From Luteimonas huabeiensis HB2 (GTDB lineage Bacteria; Pseudomonadota; Gammaproteobacteria; Xanthomonadales; Xanthomonadaceae): DNA of 64,000 nucleotides. The DNA is taken from assembly GCF_000559025.1 (NCBI RefSeq), contig NZ_JAAN01000019.1:1-64000 (forward strand), in the 5' to 3' direction. A model generated the notes under the pieces. That model had not been told where the DNA came from. It did not search any database and saw nothing but the letters and a program-made list of their open reading frames with translations. Made by a program: the position numbers and the translations under genes. Every line of letters begins with the position of its first letter. Within the stretch, counting starts at the first letter, position 1. Shown piece by piece: positions 45,994 through 54,659 of this stretch.

Positions 45994-46770
45994 ATGACCA
46001 CGCCCTTCGTCGTCGCCATTCCCGCCCGCCACGATGCCGCGCGCCTGCCCGGCAAGCCGCTGCGGCCGCTCGGCGGCGAACCGCTGGTGCTGCACGTCGC
46101 GCGGCGCGCGCTCGCCGCAGGCGCCGACGCGGTGTGGATCGCCACCGACGATGCGCGCGTGGCCCGCGCGCTGGACGGCAGCGGGGTGCGCGTGGCGATG
46201 ACCCGCGCCGACCATGCCTCCGGCACCGACCGCCTCGCCGAATGCGCCGACATCGCCGGCTGGCGCGACGACACCGTGGTGGTGAACCTGCAGGGCGACG
46301 AGCCCTTCGCCCCGCCGGAGGGCATCCGCGCGGTGGCCGAGCTGCTGGTCGCCAGCGGCGCGCCGATGGCGACCCTGGCCGCGCCGGTGGAGGACGTCGA
46401 GACCCTGCTTGATCCCAACGCGGTCAAGCTGGTGCGCGCGGCCGGCGGCGATGCGCTCTATTTCAGCCGCGCGCCGGTGCCGTGGCCGCGCGACGCCTTC
46501 GCTACCCGCCGCGACGCGCTGCCCGACGGCCACCGCTGGTGGCGCCACATCGGCATCTACGGCTACCGCGCCGGCTTCCTGCGCGCGTTCGCGCGGATGC
46601 CGCAGGGCGCGCTCGAGCGCGTGGAGGCGCTGGAACAGCTGCGCGCGCTGGAGGCCGGCCACCGGATCGCGGTGGCGCCGACGCCGGTGCCGTTCCCGCC
46701 CGGCGTGGACACGCCGCAGGATCTCGAGCGCGCCGAGGCGCGGCTGCGCGAGGCGGACCGGCATGGCTGA
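45994..46770 (+). CDS. kdsB: 3-deoxy-manno-octulosonate cytidylyltransferase KdsB
   Basis: A 258-residue enzyme that makes CMP-Kdo, the activated sugar for the LPS inner core. The N terminus is [20 protein letters not shown], a nucleotidyltransferase motif, followed by [15 protein letters not shown] and [16 protein letters not shown]. The C-terminal [14 protein letters not shown] and [15 protein letters not shown] are diagnostic. The first ATG at 45994 has a CGG-rich but weak ribosome-binding site. Its end overlaps the phosphatase gene by 8 bases. Confidence 0.95.
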   Translation: MTTPFVVAIPARHDAARLPGKPLRPLGGEPLVLHVARRALAAGADAVWIATDDARVARALDGSGVRVAMTRADHASGTDRLAECADIAGWRDDTVVVNLQGDEPFAPPEGIRAVAELLVASGAPMATLAAPVEDVETLLDPNAVKLVRAAGGDALYFSRAPVPWPRDAFATRRDALPDGHRWWRHIGIYGYRAGFLRAFARMPQGALERVEALEQLRALEAGHRIAVAPTPVPFPPGVDTPQDLERAEARLREADRHG

Positions 46771-47248
46771 GCCCCTGCGCCTGCTGGTGGTCTGCCTGGG
46801 CAACATCTGCCGTTCGCCGATGGCCGAGGGCGCGCTGCGGCATCGCCTCGCCGAGGCCGGGCTGGAACACGCGGTCCACGTCGATTCCGCCGGCACCGGC
46901 GGCTGGCACGCCGGCGAGCCGCCGGATCCCCGCGCGATCGCCACCGCCGCGCGCCACGGCGTGGACCTGCGCCCGCTGCGCGCCCGCCAGCTGCGTCGCG
47001 AGGACTACGCCGCCTTCGACTGGCTGCTGTGTGCCGACCTGCAGAACCTGGCCGACGTGCGCGCGCGCCGCCCGCCGGGCGCGACCGCGCGGATCGCGCT
47101 CCTGACCGACTGGACCGGGACGATGACCGGCGACGGCGCCATCCCCGATCCCTACACCGGCGGCGACAACCATTTCGAGCAGGTCTGGGCGGTGGTGGAC
47201 GCCGCGGCCCGGGGCGCGGTGCGGCGGCTGAGGGAAGGCCGGCGTTGA
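46763..47248 (+). CDS. Low-molecular-weight protein tyrosine phosphatase
   Basis: A 161-residue arsenate-reductase-like phosphatase. The P-loop [17 protein letters not shown] holds Cys11 and Arg17 (CX5RS), and the general-acid loop is [14 protein letters not shown] near the C terminus. Such enzymes dephosphorylate phosphotyrosine on proteins, including tyrosine kinases that control exopolysaccharide export; the target here is unknown. It overlaps kdsB and is thus linked to envelope polysaccharide genes. Confidence 0.9.
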   Translation: MAEPLRLLVVCLGNICRSPMAEGALRHRLAEAGLEHAVHVDSAGTGGWHAGEPPDPRAIATAARHGVDLRPLRARQLRREDYAAFDWLLCADLQNLADVRARRPPGATARIALLTDWTGTMTGDGAIPDPYTGGDNHFEQVWAVVDAAARGAVRRLREGRR

Positions 47249-47293
47249 CGCCGCGTACCGCATAATCGCCGGATCGCGGACGCCGGATTGTCC

Positions 47294-48718
47294 ATGGACG
47301 CCCCCCTAGCCCCCGAGTTTCCCCCCGGCCTCGAATGGCTGAACACCACCGAGCCGCTGCGCATGGCGCAGCTGCGCGGCCGGGTGTGCGCGCTCGCCTT
47401 CGTCAACGCCGGCTCCGCCTGGTCCACCCAGCGCCTGAACGACCTGGCGCACCTGCACGCGCGCCACGGCGAGCGGCTGAACGTGGTGGCCGTGCACGTG
47501 CCCAAGTTCGACCACGAGCGCGACGCGCGCCGCGCCGGCCGTCGCCTGCGCCGGCAGAAGTTCGACTTCCCGCTCGCCCACGACGCCGATTGGGCCGCGT
47601 GGCAGCAGTTCGGCATCGAGGCCTGGCCGACCGTGGTGCTGATCGATGGCGAGGGCCGGATCCGCGAGCGCGTGGTCGGCGACGGCCCGGTCCGCCCGCT
47701 CGACGCCCGCGTCGCCGAGCTGATCGGCGAACTGGTGCCGCGCTCGCGCAGCGCGCGGCCGATCGAATTGCGCCGTGGCGGCCACCCGGGCCTGCCGCTG
47801 CGCTTCCCGGTCGGCATCGCCGTGTCCGGGTCCTATCTCTACCTGGTCGACAGCAACCACCACCGCGTGCTCGAGTGCGACCAGGGCGGGCGGGTGGTGC
47901 GCCAGTTCGGCAGCGGCGGGCCCGGCTTCATCGACGGCCCGATGGAGCTGGCCGCGTTCAACCGGCCCCACGGCATCGCCATCGAGCGCGACCTGCTCTA
48001 CGTCGCCGACAGCGGCAACCATGCCGTGCGCCGCGTGCACCTGCGCACCGGCGACGTCGACACCGTGCTCGGCGCGGGCCGGCCGGGCACGCCGGAGGCC
48101 GGGCAGGTCGCCGATCCGCGCGCGATCACCCTCGACCAGCCGCGCGGGCTGGCGCTGGCGGCCGGCCGCCTGTTCGTGGCCAGCGCCGGCGACAACCGGA
48201 TCTGGGACTACGACCTGACCCGGCACGCGCTTTCGCTGGTGGCGGGTTCGGGCAAGCTGGACGTGGCCGACGGCACCGGGGAAGCGGCCGCGTTCGCCGA
48301 GCCGGTCTCGGTGGCCGCCGTGCAGCAGATGGTCTACGTCTGCGATGCCGCCGGCTCCGCGGTGCGTTGCGTCAATGCGCGCACCCGCCAGGTGCAGACC
48401 CTGGTCGGGCAGGGGGTCTGGACCTTCGGCCGCGTGGACGGTCAGCGCGTGGACGCGCGCCTGCAGCAGCCGCAGGCGATCGCGCTGGACCCGGGCGCGC
48501 CGCGGCTGTGGATCGCCGACAGCGGCAACGACTGCCTGCGCACCCTGCGCCTGGGCGGCGGCGAGCTGTCGAGCGTCGAGCTGCCGCGCCCGCTGCACGG
48601 GCCGTCCGGCCTCGCGGTGGCCGACGACGTGGTGTGGATCGCCGACACGGAGGCCCATGCGGTGCTGCGGCTGGACGCCAGGACCGGCGCGCTGCAGCAC
48701 GTACCGATCGGGGAATGA
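47294..48718 (+). CDS. Thioredoxin-like/NHL-repeat protein (NHLRC2-like)
   Basis: A 474-residue protein with an N-terminal thioredoxin-like domain (about residues 10-150: VCALAFVNAGSAWSTQRLND, then VAVHVPKFDHERDAR and FGIEAWPTVVLIDGEGRIRE). A six-bladed NHL propeller follows (about 175-470, with blades starting FNRPHGIAIERDLLYVADSG and LQQPQAIALDPGAPRLWIAD). The thioredoxin active-site CxxC is absent (SAWS in its place), so redox catalysis is unlikely. The fusion recalls NHLRC2. It may act as a binding scaffold; function is unknown. A TTG at 47288 is a weaker alternative start. Confidence 0.78.
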   Translation: MDAPLAPEFPPGLEWLNTTEPLRMAQLRGRVCALAFVNAGSAWSTQRLNDLAHLHARHGERLNVVAVHVPKFDHERDARRAGRRLRRQKFDFPLAHDADWAAWQQFGIEAWPTVVLIDGEGRIRERVVGDGPVRPLDARVAELIGELVPRSRSARPIELRRGGHPGLPLRFPVGIAVSGSYLYLVDSNHHRVLECDQGGRVVRQFGSGGPGFIDGPMELAAFNRPHGIAIERDLLYVADSGNHAVRRVHLRTGDVDTVLGAGRPGTPEAGQVADPRAITLDQPRGLALAAGRLFVASAGDNRIWDYDLTRHALSLVAGSGKLDVADGTGEAAAFAEPVSVAAVQQMVYVCDAAGSAVRCVNARTRQVQTLVGQGVWTFGRVDGQRVDARLQQPQAIALDPGAPRLWIADSGNDCLRTLRLGGGELSSVELPRPLHGPSGLAVADDVVWIADTEAHAVLRLDARTGALQHVPIGE

Positions 48719-48725
48719 GCGCCGG

Positions 48726-50645
48726 ATGAGCCCGCGCAGGACCGGCCACGACGAGGGCGCCGGCTTCGACGGCAAGGCGTTCGTCGCCACCCTCAGCACC
48801 GCCCCGGGCGTGTACCGCATGCTCGCCGCCGACGGCAGCGTGCTCTACGTCGGCAAGGCCGCCTCGCTGCGCAAGCGGGTGGCCAACTACTTCAGCGCCA
48901 CGCCGAAGCCGACGCGGATCATGTCGATGGTCTCGCAGATCGCCGCCATCGAGGTGACCGCCACGCGCACCGAGGCCGAGGCGCTGCTGCTGGAAAACCA
49001 GCTGATCAAGTCGCTCAAGCCGCGCTACAACGTGATGCTGCGCGACGACAAGAGCTACCCCTACGTCCTGCTCACCAGCGAGCAATGGCCGCGGCTGGCC
49101 TTCCATCGCGGCCCGCGCGGCCTGCCCGGGCGCTACTTCGGCCCGTACCCCAGCGCCAGCAGCGTGCGCGAGACCCTCAACGTCATGCACAAGCTGTTCC
49201 GCCTGCGCAGCTGCGAGGACAGCGTGTTCCGCAACCGCTCGCGGCCGTGCCTGCAGCACCAGATCGGCCGCTGCAGCGCGCCCTGCGTGGGCCTGGTCGA
49301 CCGCGACGACTACGCCGAGGCGGTGCGCCGCGCCACGCTGTTCCTGGACGGCCGCAGCGGCGAGCTCAGCGAGGAACTCGCGCAGGCGATGGAGCGCGCG
49401 GCCGAGGCCCTGGACTTCGAGCGCGCCGCCGCCCTGCGCGACCTGATCGCGACCATCCGCAGCCTGCAGGCGCGTCAGTACGTGGACGGGCGCATCGCCG
49501 ATCTCGACGTGCTCGCCTGCGCGATGCAGGGCAGCCAGGCCTGCGTGCTGCTGCTGGCCTTCCGCGACGGCCGCAACCTCGGCACCCGCGCGTTCTTCCC
49601 GCGCACCGCCGGCAGCGAGGACCCGGCCGAGGTGCTGGCCGCGTTCGTCTCCCAGTACTACGCCGAGCAGCCGCCGCCGCGCGAGATCGTGCTCGACCGC
49701 GCGATCGACGACGTCGAACTGCTGCAGGAGGCGTTCTCCGCCGCCGCCGGCCGCCGCGTGCAGATCAAGACCAGCGTGCGCAGCGAGCGCGCCGGCTACG
49801 TCGACCTGGCGCGGCGCAACGCCGCCATGGCCCTGGCCGCGCGCATCGACAGCCAGTCCGCGCAGCGCGCGCGGCTGGAAGCGCTGCGCGAGTTGCTGGG
49901 CCTGGACCGGGCGCCGCAGCGCATCGAGTGCTTCGACATCAGCCACACCATGGGCGAGGCGACGGTGGCCTCCTGCGTGGTGTTCGACGCCGAAGGGCCG
50001 GTGCGCTCGCAGTACCGCCGCTACAACATCGTGGGCGTCGCCCCGGGCGACGACTACGCCGCCATGCACCAGGCGCTGACCCGGCGCTTCCGCCGCGCCG
50101 CCGCCGCGCTGGCGGGCGAGGGCGGCGCGCCCGAGGAGGGCGATGCCGCAGCGGACGCTCCGCGGCCGGCCCGCGGCGACGCGGTGCTGCCCGACGTGCT
50201 GCTGATCGACGGCGGCGCCGGCCAGGTGGCGCAGGCGCGCGACGTGCTGGGCGCGCTCGGCATCGAGGGCGTGCTGCTGGTCGGCGTGGCCAAGGGCGAG
50301 GCGCGCCGCGCCGGCCACGAGACGCTGCTGCTGCCCGACGGCCGCGAGATCCGCCCCGGCCCCGACTCCGCGGGGCTGCAACTGGTCCAGCAGGTCCGCG
50401 ACGAAGCGCACCGTTTCGCCATCACCGGCCACCGCGGGCGCCGCCAGAAGGCCCGCAACGTGAGCCGGCTGGAGGACATTCCCGGCATCGGACCGCGCAG
50501 ACGCGCTAACCTGTTGCGGCACTTCGGCGGACTGGCCGGCCTCAAGGCCGCCGGCGCCGAGGAGATCGCGCAGGTCGACGGGGTGAACGCCGCGCTCGCC
50601 CGGCGCATCTACGACAGCCTGCACGGCCTGGATTCCGCAACCTGA
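48726..50645 (+). CDS. uvrC: Excinuclease ABC subunit UvrC
   Basis: A 639-residue dual-incision endonuclease of nucleotide excision repair. The GIY-YIG domain starts GVYRMLAADGSVLYVGKAAS. The Cys-rich link is CLQHQIGRCSAPCVGLVDRD, and the UVR helix pair follows (ELAQAMERAAEALDFERAAA). The RNase H-like 5'-incision domain contains RIECFDISHTMGEATVASCV and LLIDGGAGQVAQARDVLGAL. Tandem HhH motifs (LEDIPGIGPRRRANLLRHFG) end the protein. An insert rich in Ala/Glu (about residues 465-490) lengthens the nuclease domain slightly. pgsA follows 7 bases later. Confidence 0.96.
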   Translation: MSPRRTGHDEGAGFDGKAFVATLSTAPGVYRMLAADGSVLYVGKAASLRKRVANYFSATPKPTRIMSMVSQIAAIEVTATRTEAEALLLENQLIKSLKPRYNVMLRDDKSYPYVLLTSEQWPRLAFHRGPRGLPGRYFGPYPSASSVRETLNVMHKLFRLRSCEDSVFRNRSRPCLQHQIGRCSAPCVGLVDRDDYAEAVRRATLFLDGRSGELSEELAQAMERAAEALDFERAAALRDLIATIRSLQARQYVDGRIADLDVLACAMQGSQACVLLLAFRDGRNLGTRAFFPRTAGSEDPAEVLAAFVSQYYAEQPPPREIVLDRAIDDVELLQEAFSAAAGRRVQIKTSVRSERAGYVDLARRNAAMALAARIDSQSAQRARLEALRELLGLDRAPQRIECFDISHTMGEATVASCVVFDAEGPVRSQYRRYNIVGVAPGDDYAAMHQALTRRFRRAAAALAGEGGAPEEGDAAADAPRPARGDAVLPDVLLIDGGAGQVAQARDVLGALGIEGVLLVGVAKGEARRAGHETLLLPDGREIRPGPDSAGLQLVQQVRDEAHRFAITGHRGRRQKARNVSRLEDIPGIGPRRRANLLRHFGGLAGLKAAGAEEIAQVDGVNAALARRIYDSLHGLDSAT

Positions 50646-50652
50646 CGACGGC

Positions 50653-51287
50653 ATGAAGCTCACCATCCCCACCTGGCTGACTCTGTTGCGGATCCTGATG
50701 ATCCCGCTGCTGGTGCTGGTGTTCTACCTGCCGTTCGGCTGGACCAACTTCGCCTCGGCGGCGGTCTTCGGGCTGGCCGCGATCACCGACTGGCTCGACG
50801 GCTGGATCGCGCGCCGCTACCACCAGTCCTCGGCCTTCGGCGCGTTCCTGGACCCGGTGGCCGACAAGCTGATGGTCGCCGTGGCGCTGTTTCTCATCGT
50901 GCAGAGCCATCCCACGCCCTGGATGGCGTTCTGGGCCGCGGTGATCGTCGGCCGCGAGATCGCGGTCTCGGCCCTGCGCGAGTGGATGGCCGAACTCGGC
51001 CAGCGCGCCACGGTGCGGGTCGCGGCGGTGGGCAAGATCAAGACCGCGGTGCAGATGATCGCGCTGCTGTGCCTGCTGTACTCGGTCACCCCCGAGACCC
51101 CGCCGCGGCAGACGCCCTGGCTGGGCGAGCCGATCTTCCACATCGGCGACTGGCTGCTGGCGGTGGCCGCGCTGCTGACCCTGTGGTCGGGCCTGCAGTA
51201 CCTGCGCGCGGCCTGGCCCGCGCTGAAAGAGAACGAGCGAAAAGCTGTTGACACCAGCGCCCCGGACGTTAGAATTTCGCCTCCACC

Positions 51288-51297
<10 letters not shown>
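50653..51297 (+). CDS. pgsA: CDP-diacylglycerol-glycerol-3-phosphate 3-phosphatidyltransferase
   Basis: A 214-residue membrane enzyme that makes phosphatidylglycerol phosphate. The CDP-alcohol phosphotransferase motif is seen as DWLDGWIARRY followed by GAFLDPVADK, giving the D-x2-DG-x2-AR-x8-G-x3-D-x3-D pattern. Four to six helices are present. The C terminus carries an extra stretch after ALKENERKA. The last 10 bases, including the TAG stop, overlap the tRNA-Gly gene, and a sigma70-type promoter for that tRNA lies in its final codons. Confidence 0.95.
51248..51275 (+). promoter_or_regulatory. Sigma70 promoter for tRNA-Gly inside pgsA
   Basis: TTGACA (51248-51253) and TAGAAT (51270-51275) are separated by 16 bases. 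This is the best consensus promoter seen in the window, and transcription would start just before the tRNA at 51288. Because it lies within pgsA, it constrains the C-terminal codons of that gene. Confidence 0.75.
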
Positions 51298-51363
<66 letters not shown>

Positions 51364-51404
51364 AGTTATGATCTACAGACTTCCACTGACGTCTGTAAGT
51401 CGTT

Positions 51405-51431
51405 GAAAAGAGGGGCTTCGGCCCCTTTTTT
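51405..51431 (+). terminator. Rho-independent terminator after tRNA-Gly
   Basis: AAAAGAGGGGC-TTCG-GCCCCTTTTTT forms a strong stem with a UUCG tetraloop and a run of six T. It lies 42 bases after the tRNA and on the island side of the attachment site, so this copy came with the element. An imperfect inverted repeat TACAGAC/GTCTGTA (51374-51397) precedes it. Confidence 0.88.
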
Positions 51432-51562
51432 CATTCCAGCGAGTGCCACGGAAATCCACCTACAGCCAGCGTTTTTGAGGCGCCAAATGAGGCACAAGAA
51501 TGCGGGCGGGTCGGCTACCGGATAGTTGCTGGGGCTGAGCGGGGACCATGACGAGCATAGGG

Positions 51563-51580
51563 CCTAAGTCATCACTTAGG
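51563..51580 (+). promoter_or_regulatory. Hairpin overlapping the integrase ribosome-binding site
   Basis: CCTAAGT-CATC-ACTTAGG is a perfect 7-bp inverted repeat. Its 3' arm shares bases with the AGGAG Shine-Dalgarno (51578-51582) of the integrase start at 51590. In RNA this stem would hide the ribosome-binding site; in DNA it could be an operator. Either would restrain integrase production. Confidence 0.55.
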
Positions 51581-51589
51581 AGCCTCGAA

Positions 51590-53533
51590 ATGGCACTCTC
51601 TGATCTGACCGTCCGGCAGGCAAGGACCACCGGAAAGCGCTACACCATCTCTGACAACGACTGCCTGGGTCTGCTGGTATCTGCCGCAGGCGGCAAGTCG
51701 TGGCTATTCCGCTACTACTGGCTGGGCAAGCAGAAGCGCATGTCCCTGGGCGGCTATCCCGCCCTCAGCCTGCGCGAGGCCCGCGCCGAGCGGGACAAGG
51801 CCCAAGCCCTGCTTGCCAGGGGGATCGATCCCCAGGTCGAGCGCGACCGGAAGCGGCACGCGGCCAAGCTGGCAGGTGAACATACCTTCAAGAACGTCTT
51901 CGATGCCTGGGTCGAGCATCGCCGCAAGGAACTCAAGGAAGGCCGTCAGAGCACGCTTTCGCAGATCCTGCGCGTCTTCAACAAGGACGTGCTGCCGACC
52001 CTGGGAAAGATGTCGATCTACGACATTCGCCGCCCCCAGCTCCTGGGTGTCCTGGCAGCGATCGAGAAACGCAAGGCGTTCACCACTGCCGAGAAGGTCC
52101 GCACTTGGTTCAACCAGATGTTCCGCTATGCCCTGGTCATCGCCGAGGGGATGGAAGTCAACCCGGCCGCGGACCTGGACGTGGTGGCCGAGCCCAAGCC
52201 ACCCGTGGCCCACAACCCCTACCTGCACCTGCCCGAGCTGCCCGAGTTCCTCCAGAAGCTCCGGCTCTACAACCCCCGTGGCTGGCAGACACAGCTTGGC
52301 ATCCGGCTGCTGTTCCTGACGGGGGTGCGCACGGGCGAACTGCGGTTGGCCGAACCTGAACAGTTCGACCTCGACCGGGGCTTGTGGATCATTCCGCCAC
52401 AGGTCGTCAAGCAGCTTCAGGACGAGATGCGCAAGGCCGGCAAGCGGCCGCAAGACGTGCCGCCCTACATCGTGCCGCTGTCCTTGCAGGCCATCGAGGT
52501 CGTGCGCTATCTCTTGGGTGTGATGCGGCCGGCGCAGAAGTACCTGCTGTCGCACCGTAGCGAACTCAAGAAGCGCATCAGCGAGAACACCCTCAACAAG
52601 GCCGTACAGCTCATGGGCTATGAGAGGCGCCTGACCGGCCACGGCATCCGCGGTACCATCTCGACGGCGCTCAACGAGATCGGCTATCCGAAGATTTGGG
52701 TGGATGCGCAGCTTTCGCACTCCGACCCCAACAAGGTGAGTTCGGCCTACAATCACGCCAAGTACGTGGAGCCGCGCCGCCGCATGATGCAGGATTGGGC
52801 CGATCGCCTCGACTTGCTCGAACAGGGCGAAGTGGAAGCCGCGAGCGCGCACCTGACCATCCGCATCGACGGCGTGCCGGCGATGGCGGAATTGGGGAAT
52901 GCGGTGGATGCTGCCCCCACGGTGGCCCAGCCCGCTCCCCCCGGCGTCCCGCCTGTCGTGGCCACGCCCATTGTCGTAACGCCGAGCAGCGGTGGGATCA
53001 CGTTCCAGCGGCTGTCGCAGGTGCCGCCGCCTCCGACGCACGCGCCGGAGGCGGAAGTCTCCGCCATCCAGCGCGAGCGCGAAGAAATGCTGGCCATGTA
53101 CGAGTCGCCGAACAACCTGCCGGTCCCGCTGTTCGGCAAGCTGGCCGGGAAGTCCAAGGACCAGATCAACCGCGAGTTGAAAGCGGGCAAGCTGCTGTCC
53201 ATCAGCCTGGGCAATCGGGGGCAGCGCGTTCCCGACTGGCAACTGGTGCCGCTCAAGCACAAGCTGGCCCAGGTGCTCATGAACCAGTGCCCGCACGCGG
53301 ATTCGTGGGATTTGTACCGCATGCTGACCCAGCCGCACCCGGACCTGGGCGATCGCGCGGCGATTGATGCGGTCACGCCGACCAATGTGCCTGCCATCAT
53401 CCGGGTCATCATGGGCGACTACCAGCACCATGCGGGTGTGCCCGAGGCAGTTGCCCTGCGGCCTATCCCCGAGGAAGTGCGGCAGAGCGTCCGTCGGCTG
53501 GTGGATAGCGCAGCGGCACTTGAGGGGGGCTAG
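51590..53533 (+). CDS. intB13: IntB13-like tyrosine recombinase (ICE integrase)
   Basis: A 647-residue integrase of the P4/ICEclc type. It begins with LTVRQARTTGKRYTISDNDC and a DUF4102 arm-binding domain (GKQKRMSLGGYPALSLREAR). The catalytic part includes Arg in FLTGVRTGELRLAE, the HxxR pair in LTGHGIRGTISTALNEIG, and the final His-Tyr region LSHSDPNKVSSAYNHAKY. A long C-terminal extension of about 250 residues, typical of IntB13, follows; its function is unclear. ATG 51590 is chosen because AGGAG precedes it; 51548 is an alternative. It should excise and insert the element at tRNA-Gly. Confidence 0.92.
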   Translation: MALSDLTVRQARTTGKRYTISDNDCLGLLVSAAGGKSWLFRYYWLGKQKRMSLGGYPALSLREARAERDKAQALLARGIDPQVERDRKRHAAKLAGEHTFKNVFDAWVEHRRKELKEGRQSTLSQILRVFNKDVLPTLGKMSIYDIRRPQLLGVLAAIEKRKAFTTAEKVRTWFNQMFRYALVIAEGMEVNPAADLDVVAEPKPPVAHNPYLHLPELPEFLQKLRLYNPRGWQTQLGIRLLFLTGVRTGELRLAEPEQFDLDRGLWIIPPQVVKQLQDEMRKAGKRPQDVPPYIVPLSLQAIEVVRYLLGVMRPAQKYLLSHRSELKKRISENTLNKAVQLMGYERRLTGHGIRGTISTALNEIGYPKIWVDAQLSHSDPNKVSSAYNHAKYVEPRRRMMQDWADRLDLLEQGEVEAASAHLTIRIDGVPAMAELGNAVDAAPTVAQPAPPGVPPVVATPIVVTPSSGGITFQRLSQVPPPPTHAPEAEVSAIQREREEMLAMYESPNNLPVPLFGKLAGKSKDQINRELKAGKLLSISLGNRGQRVPDWQLVPLKHKLAQVLMNQCPHADSWDLYRMLTQPHPDLGDRAAIDAVTPTNVPAIIRVIMGDYQHHAGVPEAVALRPIPEEVRQSVRRLVDSAAALEGG

Positions 53534-53594
53534 TCCCCATGCTGCAACCTATGGCCGGGGTGAGATGGCCCTGGCCATTGAGGGCGGGCGCCCA

Positions 53595-54239
53595 CTACGC
53601 GGCGTCTGCCCTCGCAATTTGCAGCGCTCTGCGCTCGAACCGCTCTGCAGCGGAATCGGCTTGCGCGTGGGGCCGCTGCAGGTACGTCACGACGTCGTAG
53701 GGGCCGTCGGCGAGCGGTCGCATGCTGAGCCCCCACTCAGGGACAGGCCTGATGCGCGATTGCGCGGATAGCCCAACCCCGTAGCCGGCCGCAATCCATA
53801 GCGCCATCATCTCGAATGAAGTCACCCGCTGGATGTTTTCTTGGCCCACCGGCGTAAGGGACGCCAGCCTTTCATCTAGCAGGCTGCAAGCCTCCACCTG
53901 CCAACGATAGACGGGGTAGTTCCGAAGGTCGGCGATGGTGAGCATCGCCTGGTCAAGCAGGGGAAACCGCACGGGCATGACAACGGCCATGCTTTCGGTC
54001 CAGAGCGCTTGGCTTTTCAGGGACACATGGGTCGGGTTGTCAAGCGATAGACCTGCGTCGTAGCGACCTTCGTGCAGCAGCCCGGCAACCAGAGCCTCGC
54101 TCGTGACCTCATGGAATGTGATGGTGGTTTCCGGCTCTTCTGCACGGTGCAGCGCGAGCAATGCCGAAAGATGCGGTGACGGCACGCCGGGCGCTATGGC
54201 AAGCCTGAAAACGGGGAAGTGGCTGGTGGCGTCGTGCAT
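53595..54239 (-). CDS. LysR-type substrate-binding domain protein lacking the DNA-binding domain
   Basis: A 214-residue protein that matches only the effector-binding half of LysR regulators. It starts directly with PVFRLAIAPGVPSPHLSALL (the usual hinge-to-domain border) and contains TTITFHEVTSEALVAGLLHE and GRYDAGLSLDNPTHVSLKS, ending after RPLADGPYDVVTYLQRP. No helix-turn-helix precedes it; GGGGG lies upstream of the ATG at 54239. It could be a stand-alone ligand sensor or a decoy partner of the full LysR at 54660. It is convergent with the integrase and divergent from the XRE gene. Confidence 0.78.
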   Translation of the reverse strand: MHDATSHFPVFRLAIAPGVPSPHLSALLALHRAEEPETTITFHEVTSEALVAGLLHEGRYDAGLSLDNPTHVSLKSQALWTESMAVVMPVRFPLLDQAMLTIADLRNYPVYRWQVEACSLLDERLASLTPVGQENIQRVTSFEMMALWIAAGYGVGLSAQSRIRPVPEWGLSMRPLADGPYDVVTYLQRPHAQADSAAERFERRALQIARADAA

Positions 54240-54296
54240 GAGAGCCCCCAAGAAACGATCGGGTCGAAAAGGCGAGCCCAAATGATAGTCGAATGA

Positions 54297-54308
54297 GTTA
54301 AATTTAAC
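54297..54308. promoter_or_regulatory. Palindrome in the divergent intergenic region
   Basis: GTTAAATTTAAC is a perfect 12-bp palindrome in an AT-rich patch between the divergent LysR-like sensor gene and the XRE gene. A related GGTTAAG follows. It is a candidate operator for the XRE protein or promoter core for both genes. Confidence 0.45.
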
Positions 54309-54345
54309 GTGGTTAAGTTTGATTGACTGCTTGACGCTTCTGGGG

Positions 54346-54651
54346 ATGCAGAAGCGTAGCGTTCAACGGGGTCGTCCCCATGGCACAACCAGATATGCGG
54401 CCAAGCCAGCAATGGCGTTCGGGCAGGCGGTGCGTGCCGTTCGCACGGAGCAAGGAATTGCACAAGAAGAGCTTGCCTCTCTGGCCGAGGTTGAGCGCTC
54501 GCACATGGGCAAGATCGAGCGCGGAGAGCACATGCCAACGCTTGCCCTGATACTGAAGATCTCCAGCGCGCTCGGAATAAGTGCGGCAGAGCTGATGGGG
54601 GCCACTGAACGCAATCTCCGTACCGACACCGAGACTTCAGGCGGCGTCTGA
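54346..54651 (+). CDS. XRE-family helix-turn-helix regulator
   Basis: A 101-residue Cro/CI-type repressor. An N-terminal basic extension (KRSVQRGRPHGTTRYAAKPA) precedes the HTH (AFGQAVRAVRTEQGIAQEEL, then SHMGKIERGEHMPTLALILK, about residues 28-80). A short tail follows. It probably controls integrative-element genes from the palindrome at 54297-54308. ATG 54346 is used; a TTG at 54319 would add nine residues. It converges on the LysR gene, whose stop codon lies 8 bases away. Confidence 0.82.
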   Translation: MQKRSVQRGRPHGTTRYAAKPAMAFGQAVRAVRTEQGIAQEELASLAEVERSHMGKIERGEHMPTLALILKISSALGISAAELMGATERNLRTDTETSGGV

Positions 54652-54659
54652 GGGCCGTG

